A stretch of DNA of 64,000 nucleotides from assembly GCA_033297075.1 (NCBI GenBank), contig MU858068.1:186001-250000 (forward strand). The letters run 5' to 3'. This document shows positions 33,311-44,053 of the stretch, piece by piece. The DNA is from Rhypophila decipiens (lineage: Eukaryota; Ascomycota; Sordariomycetes; Sordariales; Naviculisporaceae). Numbering within the stretch: the first letter of the stretch is position 1; every line of letters begins with the position of its first letter. The translations under genes and the position numbers were made by a program. A model generated the notes under the pieces. That model was not told where the DNA came from, made no database searches, and worked only from the letters and a program-made list of their open reading frames with translations.

Positions 33311-35080
33311 ATGGGAAGACAAAGAACTTCCACCAAACCGCCGCCTGTCATCACCGACCTTCCAACCGAGATTCTTCTCAAGATTTTCGAGGAGTTTTGT
33401 CTACACTGCCGGCCCGGCGGATACACCCTAGTTAATGGAGAAGCTTTAGACATATTATACTTCGGCTAGTAAGTTCCTACTTCCCCTTGGGACTCGGGAG
33501 GCTAGACCCTGAATCAGGATTGTCTCTGCGTGGTTGCCCTGCCGTGCTCTACCAACTACCTACGCAGGGCTCGCAGGAGAGTGGAAGGGTGCTCACAACT
33601 CTCGCGGAATCAGTGGCCGGCAGCTACATAAGAAAAAAGCAGTCGGCATCAGAACATTGAAGAGTCTTGCCGAAACCTGCCAAAGATTCCGCTCCATCGC
33701 CCAGCCCATCCTATACCACACTATCCATATCCACTCCACAGTAACAAAGCCGCAGGGGATACTTCACACCACCCTTTTCGACAAGGAACATCTAGGCTCG
33801 GCTGTCAAGAGCATATGTGTTGATGATCCCGAGAAACTTGAATATGACAACGATTCCGAGGATTCCGAGGATGACTACAGTTACGAGGATGCCGAGGATG
33901 CCGAGGATCCCAACCACATCGCTACGAGGGAGCTTGTTTCCATCCTCACGCTCGCACCCAAGGTGGAGAATATATTTCTCCTTCTCCACCCTAATTGCCT
34001 CCGCGCCCTCAACGACGAGATAACCATTGTCGAGAGACAGCTCGAGGATAGAAACATTAAATCCTTGACCATCCTCTCCGATATGGCTGTCCCCGAGTAC
34101 GCCGATGATGGAGTGAATCTAGGACCCTATACCATTAATGGTGGCGAAGTGGGATTTCCCTCGCTCGATGATGCGGTGCCCCTCCTAGTTCTAAAGGTAG
34201 CTGCGCCCACACTTCGCTCTTTGGCAGCGTTTGCATCCATTCGGGTGAGCGAATCGTTCGCCCTCTCTCTGGGCCGCCAGACGTTACAAGACCCCGCGCC
34301 ACTCCAGAGTATCTCCGAGCTGATACTATGGGAGTCTGTCGTGGTTTCCGACAGCAGAAGAAACGCCTTGAATCTGGAAAGAATCCGGAACCTTCTGCGC
34401 GCCATCGGACCGAACTTGGCGAGTCTCGTGATCAGTGTCCCGAAAGTGTACTATGGTACGAAGCTGATTTCCTATGTCCTTCACAAGGATATTACGAAGT
34501 GGTGCTGCAGGAGCTCTTGGTCCAACTCCTTCCGTGGAAGAATACGTTACGCAAGCTGGTCTTTGGTAACATGAATGGTTACTCGTCCATCATAAGTTCC
34601 CTTCAAGACGAGACCTGGAGGAGTTTTGAAGTTAGCAACGATCGTGTCGGTGTCTTGGGTGAATTTGTAGCACTTGAGACGCTGACCATCCGAGCTGACG
34701 ACTACTTCCGCGGCGGGTGGGAAGACGGTCAGCTCCGTCCCGTTGACGGCCCTACCTTTGTATCAGCACTTTCGCCCTGTCTCAAGACACTGGTTGTGAT
34801 GGGACTCGGAGCGGCGGCTATATCGCCGGTACTGGACTCCCTACTGCTTAGCTATCTCGCCGGAAACTTGCCCGAACTTGCCAATATCGGGATTGAATTC
34901 ATTAGCCGCAGGCACGGACGCAGGGATAGGATTGCCAGACTGGAACGTATCCGACTGGCTTTCCTGAAGGAAGGGGTGACCTTTAGTAGTGGGCTCGAGT
35001 TTACCGGGCAAGGGTATAAGAATTCGAGTAGTAACATGAGTCGTTCTTCTCAGGAAATCCACGGTATTATAGAAGGATAA
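33311..35080 (+). CDS. F-box / leucine-rich-repeat-like protein 1
   Basis: Predicted substrate-recognition subunit of an SCF ubiquitin ligase. Exons 33311-33468, 33614-34434 and 34488-35080. The first intron (GTAAGT...GAATCAG) was chosen because it is the only acceptor that avoids a stop at the junction; it gives LYFGYGRQLHKKK. The second is a short 53-bp intron (GTGTCC donor, CTGATT branch, CACAAG acceptor) and the weakest part of the model; a one-base indel is the alternative. The F-box core is ITDLPTEILLKIFEEF, continued after intron 1 by LAETCQRFRSIAQPILYH. An acidic D/E/S-rich loop (33835-33910) precedes LRR-like alternating helices to the end. The neighbour at 35702 is a paralogue. Confidence 0.78.
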
Positions 35081-35701
35081 GTTATAACTAGGTCCTAGAG
35101 CAAATGTAAAATGTAAAATAGCTGTTTAAACCTTGACAAATATGTGAAGTTAGTAAATAATAGACAATGAAGAGAGTGTTAGATAGCCGGTGATAATACA
35201 CCATTTAATCGACAAGGGAAGGCCACGGACAGTCTTTGACTGCTAAGATTACACGACTATAGCAACCAAGGCAGCATGTCTAGCTTTATGTGGAAAAGAG
35301 GTTCAAATGAAGAAAGCGCCGTGTCCTAGCCTCGCCGATTCTGGGCGGACAGAGAGTCGCTCATGTAGTGGTTTGTAGTTGTATCAGGTAGTTAGTAGAA
35401 TTGGGCGCTCAGGTTCTCTACTCTAAAAATTATTGATTGAGACAGAAGATCATTTGGGGCCTATTCATCTAACAACTAGGCAAGGAAACTCGGGCCTTTC
35501 CCTCCCTTGCTTCAATTAGCCTCCGATACCCAGTACTCACCACTGAAACACCAAACATCATATTTCTCCCTCTGGACACAATCTCTCCCTACACTTGTTC
35601 AACTGCACCGTGACCCACGCCATCATTTTCTACTTCAAGATTCTACATTGCCGACCTCGAGCAAACATATTCGTCTGGACAGAGTCGAGGACCCGTTCAC
35701 C
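35081..35701. other. Intergenic between the two F-box genes
   Basis: About 620 bases containing the 3' flank of the first F-box gene and the leader of the second. No other feature seen. Confidence 0.6.
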
Positions 35702-37354
35702 ATGACACAACGACTTGATAACCAGCCTAGTACCTGTCTGATCGTTCGGCTCCCTGCTGAAATTTTCGCCGAGATTTTCAGGCATCTCCCGAGTTCACTT
35801 TATTCAGATACCCTCATCACCTTTATGAGCATCTCCGAGACCTGTCGTGTGCTACGTGCAGTCGGGCAACCGTTTCTCTACCATAGCCTGGTTATACGGG
35901 ACTTGGACCTGCGGCCGGGCAGACGAGGATGGAAGCTCGTCAAAACTCTTTGCAACCGACCCGATCTGAGAGCCTCTGTATCCGAGCTGGATGTCCACAT
36001 TCGTTTGGGCCCCGTTGTAGCGTTCGAACTCAGCCTTGATACCTCTCGAACTGAGGGTCTCGAGACCGGCGCTCTCATAGCCCTCCTCATCCAGCTGGCT
36101 CCGAATCTGCGAAGACTATCGCTATACACCGACCTGGCCAGCTTGCGCCGTCTGGAGGTGTGGTTGTCAGAAACCCAGTTCAAGTCACCGTTTCAAATCC
36201 ACTGCGAGTACAAACACCCGGGCATGGCATGCGATGGCAACTCTGTGACATGCCAGTCCGCCTATTTCTTTCACCGTCTCTGGACCAAAGCCAACTCTTT
36301 GAAACCGCTCTGCGACTCGGCCCCTAGACTCAGGTTTCTCCGACTTGAAGAAGACCACTTCCATATGGAACATGATCGCGAGTGGTCGCTCGAGGAGCTT
36401 AGCCCGCTACTGACACGTTGGGCAGCTTCTCTTGAGACACTGTACTTGGGCTCGGCACTTACCATTGTCGATTTTGCGCCCCGTCCCCAAGCTGCCCTGT
36501 CGTTTCCATATCTGACGGAGCAGATTTTGGATTTCAAGCTTCCCCATCGGCAGTTGGACGAAATGGCACAACACACCGAGGTGCTTGCTGCGCTTCTCAA
36601 GACCGTCGGACCATCCCTTGCAAAGGTCGGAATTCAAGGTTCGCTAGGCGATACCCAGCAGTCTCCGTGGAGCCCGGCATGTCCTCGCGGGGTCTTGTAT
36701 CTCTCGGATGTGACGAATCTCCTCCAGCCGTGGAATGGAACGCTGTGGTAGCTGAGTTTTACTCTGATGACGACTGCTCGCCCACATCCTCTTACCCAGA
36801 TTTCCAAGCTTACAGCGCTAGATACACTCAGTATAGCCCTGCCACTCCGCGCCGGTACGACAGGCCGTTATAGCCCACCTCTGTTGAGCCCACCTCTGTT
36901 GCTTGCAGATTGGAGATTCCAAATGGACAACATGCAGAGACTGGATGCTGCTTACTGGGACGCCCTCGTGGCATGTCTATCGGGTCAATATCTCAAACAT
37001 CTAACGTTTGTCGGTCCGTACAGACCGCCTGGGATACCGGTATGTAGCAATCTTTTACGCGTGCTGTTCAGGGAACATGTCAAGGGTATTCTGGGGCTTG
37101 AAGATACATGTGGGCTGTTCAGATTCTCTGACTGCGGAAGGATGCACGGACCGAATGATCAGAGCTCTGGGCTCCGTGCAGGGATGGGGATGGTAGACTC
37201 GGTAGAGCTGGACAATCTGAAGATGATCACGTATGAATCGCCTGGCGAGGAGAGGATCACCAATATGTTGAACGGTTCTGGTGATGTCATGGAAGTTACC
37301 ACCTTGTTAGGGTCCAAGGTGAAGGTGAGAGTCACGAATGAGATGGAGCTTTAG
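35702..37354 (+). CDS. F-box / LRR-like protein 2, interrupted by an in-frame TAG
   Basis: F-box protein, paralogue of the gene at 33311: VRLPAEIFAEIFRHLPSS, then SISETCRVLRAVGQPFLYHS, then repeated leucine-rich helices. From ATG 35702 the frame runs 349 codons to TAG at 36749-36751 and then stays open in the same register for 201 more codons to 37354, with LRR-like content (ISKLTALDTLSIALPL, YLKHLTFVGPY). Around the TAG, LLQPWNGTLW-stop-LSF lines up with LLPWKNTLRKLVF of the paralogue, so the TAG occupies an ordinary internal position. Splice sites that would remove it create another stop. It is either a fresh pseudogene, a truncated protein of 349 residues, or a transcript restored by UAG recoding (550 residues). 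Confidence 0.75.
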
Positions 37355-37577
37355 TTTGAAGTCGGGATTTCTCTCCTAGATAAGATATTCACTACCGGAT
37401 GTGTACGATTATTAAAGAAGAAGGAAACGATATGCCACAACAGCCACTGTAATTGTTGACCAAACTTTCCAAGACATATCAACTTTGGTGGAACTTTTTG
37501 ACCTCCGTTACTTCTCCACAACCGTTGTCGCTGAATTCTCCAAAACCTAGGGGTTGGTCTGGAAGGGCACTCAGAAC

Positions 37578-38233
37578 TTAGAAGCTGGAGTGGACATCGC
37601 ATTTATACATCATCCTTTCCCGCCATGCGTTCGCAACTTCCTGGTGGATGCTGGTGTAGATCCAGTGTCCGTGGGCACCCTCGAAGGTGCTCAGTTCGGC
37701 GAATGCGTGGTTTTCATCGTCAATTTTACACTGGGGGTTGTCCAAACACCAACGGGAAACTCGCCCACCATATCTGCCGGTTTCGGTCGTATAACCTGTG
37801 GATTGTGGACCGAGTCGGTTAGCAGATTATACCAAATTTGCTGTCAAGGTTGGTGAAGCGGAACGAACAGCGGCCTGGGTCCGATGGACTTACGCCGGAA
37901 AAAATAACACCACCAATCCAACATTTCAAAGGGCGACTGAATCCAGTCACCCTGGTCCGCCCACGCCTCGACCCGATAACGGCGATAGGCAGCCGCGGGC
38001 CAGTTTGTGGTCCACTGGAGATGAATGGTGCAATTCATGGGAGACCGGGCAGCCAGTTCCTGTACGTCGGTCGTGGTGTTGACCAGGTTTCCGTTTTGTG
38101 GAACCGAGTTGATGTTGAGCTGCTCAGCCGGCTGGATTTCCTCAGTCCCATGGGTGGCACCTGGGAGAGCTGCGGCTGTGGCTGCCAGAGGGAGAGCCAA
38201 GAGGGCAAAGACGGTCCCTAGACTAAGCTTCAT
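37578..38233 (-). CDS. Secreted cysteine-containing protein, effector-like
   Basis: Predicted 185-residue secreted protein. Exon 1 is 38233-37894 and exon 2 is 37795-37578, around a 98-bp intron (GTAAGT...CCACAG with CTAACC). The start at 38233 gives a clean signal peptide (MKLSLGTVFALLALPLAATA, then AALP). A short propeptide with N-x-T ends in LAARSP. The mature part has five cysteines (MNC, WWC, RWC, PQC, YKC) and many aromatic residues. Exon 2 encodes GGRVSRWCLDNPQCKID and ends in DVHSSF. Size, secretion and cysteine content fit a candidate effector or antimicrobial-type protein. I recognise no family. Confidence 0.75.
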
Positions 38234-39254
38234 CGTCCGGTCGCTTGATGGACTTGAAGATGGTGAAAGGATGGCGAGACAAGATGGCATATGCTGCGTG
38301 TGTTGTGTTTTGGAAAGCTTCAAGTGGAATAATAAGTGATGGAATCGGCCGGGCTTGAGGTAGGAGGAAGCTCCCAGAGCAGCTGACTTTTACACTTCAA
38401 CATACTTCAAATTCTTGACGGGCACTCCGAGCGGCAATCAAGGTCAAGTTTTAACACCCACATGACACCCTGCTTAACTTAAATTGGGCAACTGGCATAC
38501 GCCCAGCAGCTGAGATTGATGCAAAACTCCCATGAAACTAATCGTATAGAAATTTCTCAATGAGAGGCTCTTGAGGCCCCATCAGGTTCGAAATCGCCTT
38601 TCCTACGGATATACTCAAGCCTGGATAAGAGAACATACCACATAGCTACAGGACCGACTTTCCACTCCTGGGATGTAGGGCACACGATGCATGTAAAGCC
38701 AACACCTTGGGGATCCACGTCTTGCGTCGTATGAAGTCATACTACATGACATTGGAAAGTATTAGCATTTTTCAGGTCCGACACAGAACGGCGACGGGCT
38801 CTGCCAGCAGCCGCCCTCCCTACGTAAGCGCTAACCCTAACCCTCGTCCCTACATGAAAACCGACTCTTTCGGGCTTCATTTTTATCTGTTCATAAATGG
38901 ACTGGATTGATCCCGGAAATTCATTCTTCTCCACACTGTCTCCGATCAGGCATCTCAAAAATGAACCTGTGTGAATCTCTCTGTCACACCACCACAATTC
39001 GGCGGGTGACGTTGAGTTCACCACTTCAAGGGATGTGGCGTCAATGGCCGCGATTTGCCGCGTTGCCCGATTGCGTGGCAGCTGCGTGGAATAGACCTTT
39101 CCACCACGTGTTAATAACAAGACAAAGGAGGCCGAGGAAACTCACATGATGGAAACTTTTATTTAAGAAGGTTTTTGTCCTGACCAAGGTTCAAAGTCAA
39201 AATCGATTCCAATAACTGCATCAGCCCTTTATTTGTTTACACATCATTATCACC
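38234..39254. other. Divergent intergenic region
   Basis: About 1 kb between the secreted-protein gene (minus) and the Ysc84-like gene (plus); likely contains both promoters. A telomere-like motif at 38831 is listed separately. Confidence 0.6.
38831..38844. promoter_or_regulatory. Telobox-like motif CTAACCCTAACCCT
   Basis: Two tandem copies of the fungal telomere unit in a divergent promoter region. In other fungi such interstitial motifs can bind telobox proteins of the Tbf1/Tay1 type; here this is only a sequence match, about 420 bases upstream of the Ysc84-like gene. Confidence 0.4.
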
Positions 39255-40501
39255 ATGCTTATTCACAGACACAACGATAACAGTGACACAACTCGTCCCT
39301 CCATGCCCTCTGTCCCAAACTTGAAGCGCAACATCATGGCCCCCCAACTTGAGTCCAAATGGCAGAAACGACTCGAGGGTCTCGTCCATAAAGTTGCCAT
39401 CCCACTCAACAGTCTAGCGACAGGACGAGGATGCGAGTCCTTCGTGCCCATGTCCATGGAGGAGGAGTTCGCCAAGGCAGCCCGTATCTTGAGGAGCTTT
39501 GCATACCGTATGTCCGTCTCAAACCTTCAGCCATCTTCAGACAATATTGCAGCATGTACATTAACAAGCCCATTACAGACCCATCCTCCTCGACAGATAT
39601 TTCTTCCAAATCACACCTCATCACTATCCCTCCATCATGTATTGCCTTGGCAGTGGGAGTCGTCGTCTTCACGACCGGCCGTCTGGGTCTAAGTCGGCTG
39701 TCTGGTTCTACCGGTTCAGGGCTTCTCATCACCCGACAAGACCAAGCCCAAGATAACGACGCCCCAACGGCGGGATGGAACTACCCTCTCGCGATCCAAA
39801 CCCACGGCGTTGGTCTCGGGCCTTTAGCCCTGGGCTTTGACGTCTCTGACCGGGTCTACCTTATCCGCTCGAGAGAAACTCTCGACAAAATCATGAACAA
39901 GGGACGTTTCATGGTCGGGCCAGAGGTCGTCCTTGCCGTGGGCAAATGGGGCGGCGGAGCTGGATTGACCTTTTCGGCATCATATAACGAGGTCAGGAAT
40001 AGCGTAGAGAAGGGCAAGAAAGAGGTCATTGCTAGGACTAGAGGCTTGATACAGGAGCAGGAGGCTCAGCGTGGGGACAGGGGATGCGAGCATTGTCAGA
40101 ATTGCCGTCAGCATGGGGACGGCAAAATTATCGAGGATGAGAAGTCAGATGAACCCATCAAGGCGGCAGACGAAAAACATCCCCTCACCGATGTCGACCA
40201 ACCCGTCCAACAGCCAGTTGGGCCTGCGGATATTCCCCCAGCCTCACAGACAGCACAAGGGCCTGGGAAAACATCTGGTCAAGCCGCTCACCCGCCAATC
40301 CAATGCTATATGCGCTCTCACGGCTTGTATGCGGGTCTCCAGGCCGAGGGGACCGTGTTTTCCGAGCGTATAATCAACGGCGAGTTTTATTCTAGCCCAA
40401 CCCTTGATGATACCCTCGGCTGGAGAAGTCGGCCAGAGATGAAAGGGATGGAAGAAGTGTGGAATGTGCTGAGAGAACTCGAATTTGGGTTGCAGGAGTA
40501 G
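39255..40501 (+). CDS. Ysc84/SH3YL1-type (Las17-binding, DUF500) domain protein
   Basis: Predicted 391-residue protein. Exon 1 is 39255-39507 and exon 2 is 39579-40501 (GTATGT...TTACAG, phase 1). The Ysc84 domain is recognisable as KAARILRSFA, IPPSCIALAVGVVVFTTG, GSGLLITRQD, IQTHGVGLGPLALGFDVSD, VGPEVVLAVGKWG and, after a long insertion, MRSHGLYAGLQAEGTVFSER. In yeast and animals this domain binds actin and phosphoinositides at endocytic sites, usually beside an SH3 domain. No SH3 is present here. The insertion (about 39990-40300) is charged and disordered and carries a GCEHCQNC cluster. It sits just before the last strand pair of the domain, which is unusual. Confidence 0.85.
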
Positions 40502-41141
40502 GAAATCTGTCAAATATTGAGGTAATGTAACGACGGTGCTGTTGGCGTAATGGGTTTTTCAGGTAGCATGCACGCCCCTCTGTTCTAATATAATATCTCT
40601 TCAAGTATTCATGTATCGAAGACGTTCCAGCTATTGTCTGGAAAGGCAAAAATTAAAAAAAGACAAACAGGACAAAGAAATGTAAAAAACGATAAATGAT
40701 AATCATCCTCAGTCAGGATGAATTGTATGGAAATGCGTCAAGAGGGAATCGAACCCTCCCCTCAACCTTGGAAGGGTGGAATCCTAACCACTAGACCATT
40801 GACGCTTCATCTGTATATCGGATGAAAGCCAAACTTTAAGAGTCTGATTGAATACTCAGCAGTCAGCACAGGGGTGGACCAGATCAACTGTCTCCATTGA
40901 AAGTCAGGAGTTGGGTACGGCCGACCACTGACCTTATCATAAAAAGGTTTTACTGCTTTAAAGACATTGAACTCATTGTTCATTGTGAAATCTTTGCTAA
41001 GAGTAAATGCCACACATTGTTCTATTTTGCCGCCATCGTATCCTCCCTGCTTGACGGAATTAAACAAAGCTGAATCTATTTACAGGTCCCGTCCTCGTAT
41101 ACACAAAAGCCTACCACAAGATGCTGGTATAACCAGCTACC
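40502..41141. other. Intergenic with tRNA gene
   Basis: Apart from the tRNA-Gly nothing is supported in this 640-base stretch. Confidence 0.6.
40735..40805 (-). tRNA. tRNA-Gly (anticodon UCC), second copy
   Basis: The 71-nt minus-strand cloverleaf is identical to the copy at 17865 except at two positions. The T arm here (GAGGG/CCCTC) is fully paired. The anticodon stem reads CCACC/GGTTG and so has a C-U mismatch at 28-42. Loop CTTCCAA, internal promoter boxes and acceptor stem are intact. It may be a functional variant or an early decaying copy. Confidence 0.9.
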
Positions 41142-42900
41142 CTAAAATGTCGCCGTCTCATACTGGCTTTTAGCTCGTATCTGTTTGCCAAACTTGAAGA
41201 ACACCCAGGGGACAGGCATCAGGGCGAGGGCAATGAAGGCGAAGATGCTAGTCGCCCAACCGATGCCGAGGTTTGTGTACACTAGGTACAAGGATAAGTA
41301 AATGGTCACACGAATAGGATGAATGGTAAACTTACTCTGGATGGTAAACAATGGAAAGGCACCCGCAAAGCCGTACCTAGCCAGACTGTTGGCACTCGAG
41401 GCGCTGGCTACGACACTGCCGTGGTATGTGTCGACCATGTACTGCATGGTGCTGATAAAGATGCAGATGTTTCCCCAGGAACTGTTGTTGGACATCGATG
41501 TTAGTTTGTTTTCGGAATAACCGGGTGCAAGAGTGTGAGACTCACAAGACAATAATGGCAACAGTGGGACTCGCCCACGAGATATCCGCCCTCGCTGTCC
41601 ATGCGAACCAAAACAGCCCTACAGGAGGACCAATGCTCCCGATCATGGCCGGGTACAGGCGCCACTCGGGATAAGTCGTCCCAGGAGGCAGCTGGGCAAC
41701 CTTGGGTCGATAGAGCGCAACCTCGCAGACGATGATGGTGACTGTTCCAAGGATACATCCAATGACGACGGACCTGAACCTCGTTGTTAGACATGAGCAC
41801 TCGCCGAAAGAGTCTCGAGAACAGAAGGAACTCACAAAAATACCAAGCCGGTGTTCTCGACACCAAACTTGTACGTCCCCTGGTAGACAAATGGGACCGC
41901 AGCAAAGAAGCTAAACAATGTCGCAAACTCGCATGCCACGTAGAGACACATCAAACTGACAATCGGCTCCGTGAACAACATGTGAACAGGCCTAATCAGC
42001 GCAACAGTCATAAACTCGTGCATCCTCTTCATGACCGGTTTGTCATCCTCTTGTCTCTGCACCTCTGTCAATGGGATCCCTCTCTTTTTCGCCAACCGCC
42101 GTTTCAGAACCGGGGGAAAGGTCTCTCTCCCAAAGACCAAGGTAATCAGCATGGCGAAGGCGGTAAAGAAGAGCATGGTATACATGGCCCAGCGCCATCC
42201 TTTCCTGTTGCAGACGAAGCCACCAATCGCAGGTGCCAAGCCCGGCCCGAGGAAAGGGGTGAGAATGAACAAGGCCGATGGTAAGCCTCTTTGTTCCTTT
42301 TTGTACGTCTCGTTGAGCAACCCAGCAGAGATGGCAAGACAAGGGGCAAAGAAGAAGCCAGCTAGGAAGCGAAGGATGCAGAGCGCCACGAAGGAAGACG
42401 TCTGGGCCGCGCCGAGAGTGAAGAGCCCTGCGATGGGGGTGAAGAGGGCAAAGACGGGATATCGGCCGACGGTCTCGGACAGGGGACCGCCGACTACCGG
42501 GCCTAGACCGAGGGCGAAGACGTAGAGAGATAGGGGGAGGATGGCCTGCGTGGAGGTGACGGAGAATTCGGACATGATTTGGTCGTGAGAGGCTGTTATT
42601 ATCGAGGTTCCGAGGGAGCTATTTGGAAGTAAAGCGTGTGAACGGGAGCTCCTTTGGAAAGCGGCGATGAAGGGATGGACTGGGAAGAAGGTGAACGTAC
42701 GCAACAAAGGCATTGGAGGCGGCCATGCCAACTTGCCATGCTTTCTTTCCGGCGGGCCAGTTTAGGGGGTTCGCCTCGTCGGTTTCCCACGACCATGTCG
42801 ATTGTTGATCTGCATGCTGGATAGGGGCGATGTTGTCGTCGGTGCTGCTCGTCTCGGGTGCCCCATCTAGGGACCCCTTTTCGAGATTGTGGCTACTCAT
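41142..42900 (-). CDS. MFS transporter, DHA1 drug/polyamine-type
   Basis: Predicted 498-residue plasma-membrane proton antiporter of the fungal TPO1/FLU1-like DHA1 group. Five exons: 42900-42701, 42618-41836, 41773-41546, 41481-41336 and 41281-41142. All junctions have GTAAGT/GTGAGT/GTACGT donors and keep phase (total 499 codons). The short acidic N-terminus leads into WSWETDEANPLNWPAGKKAWQ, the usual pre-TM1 motif. Then follow GPLSETVGRYPVF (signature loop 2-3), FLAGFFFAPCLAISAGL (TM4), an A-P-A-IGGFV TM5 segment, a charged central loop, and six C-terminal helices with QMYTNLGIGWA created by the last splice. This group exports azoles, polyamines or secondary metabolites; the substrate cannot be read from sequence. 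Confidence 0.92.
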
Positions 42901-44053
42901 GGTGTTGTTTTCGGTCCGTGGTCTCGATAGCTGCTGGTTACGAGAGAAAGCCAGGAGTGAGATGATACGATACGGTTATATAGATCTCATATGAATAAGA
43001 ATGCTTTCCATCTCGCGAGTCGACCGAAACGCCGAGGCTAGAAATTTGTCAGAACAAGGCCTTCATCTCACCCAACTGCCACAATGGCGTGTGAATTTTT
43101 CATGGCCCGAGGAGGGGTTTGAGTATGGACGAAGAGCCAGTGTGGACAGTAGTTTGGCTAATTCTTTAGCTCCGGAGTGATTATATAACAGTCGCTCGAA
43201 GGGCGCGATTTGATGTCGGGTATGTGATCAGTAAACAAAAAAACTGGGCGGCCCCATTCGGGCCTCGGACGGTCGGGGACTAAACGGCACCACCTCCCAA
43301 GATTCCAAGCAATCCCAGATGATGTTTTACGCCGATGTAACTTTGTAATCCTTGGGTTGGGGCTGCCATGTCCGCGGGGATACGGAGTAGGACTGACTAT
43401 GAATGACGGTTAATTTGACGTCTGCTGGTTGTCTCGATATGATGACAAATGCTGTCGATTTGCCCCATGTTGTTCTCGGCTGCCGTACAAACGTCAGCCA
43501 TAGTCAATTAGGGCTTGAGATCGGACACAAAGACGATCATTATGGGTTGGTATTGTGATAATAGATTGTTTCAATACCAGGACAATGAAATGCAAGCACT
43601 TCCCCCTTTCCAGGGCAAGGATATGTCGCAATTGTAGTGTTTACTATTCAGTGCCGTAGCTCATTTCCCCAATCCCGTGTTAAATCCGCACGAGTCGAAA
43701 CATGAGAATTGGTCAAGCATAAAACCGGTGGCTTATGTAGTTGTAGAAGATTGTGCGTGGAGTGTCACAGAGCTGTGATTACTCTGCATTATACAGCATG
43801 ATTCAGATGCCAAAACGGTTGTAAAAGGAGTGACATCGTCTAATATGGTTTCATCACAATGAGTGTGGATAAGTGAATCTAAAACTTCCTTCCAAATGAA
43901 CGTCCATTCCGCCCCCCCCCCCCCCCCCTTTGACTCGCCATCTTGCATTTCAGACCAGCCAGCGGTCCTTGCCCATGGCTCTACCGTGCCATCTATAAAT
44001 CTTCACATACATATTTCCCACGCACGCATGTGTCCCACCGCTGTCTAGGACAT
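42901..44053. other. Intergenic, with 17-base poly-C run
   Basis: About 1.1 kb with no supported gene. A homopolymer of 17 C residues occupies 43912-43928, close to the 3' end of the secreted-protein gene on the minus strand. Confidence 0.6.

Noticed and set aside
33520..33650. Intron of the first F-box gene ending at the AG at 33516-33517
   Set aside because: That acceptor gives TAG at the junction. The AG at 33612-33613 keeps the frame and yields a continuous F-box, so it was preferred.
36748..36810. Intron removing the TAG in the second F-box gene
   Set aside because: The GT at 36748 with the following ACCCAG acceptor gives phase 2 and makes a TGA at the junction; no better pair was found.
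38831..38844. Possible subtelomere or telomere end
   Set aside because: Only two telomere-like units are present and single-copy genes continue on both sides, so it is at most an interstitial telobox.
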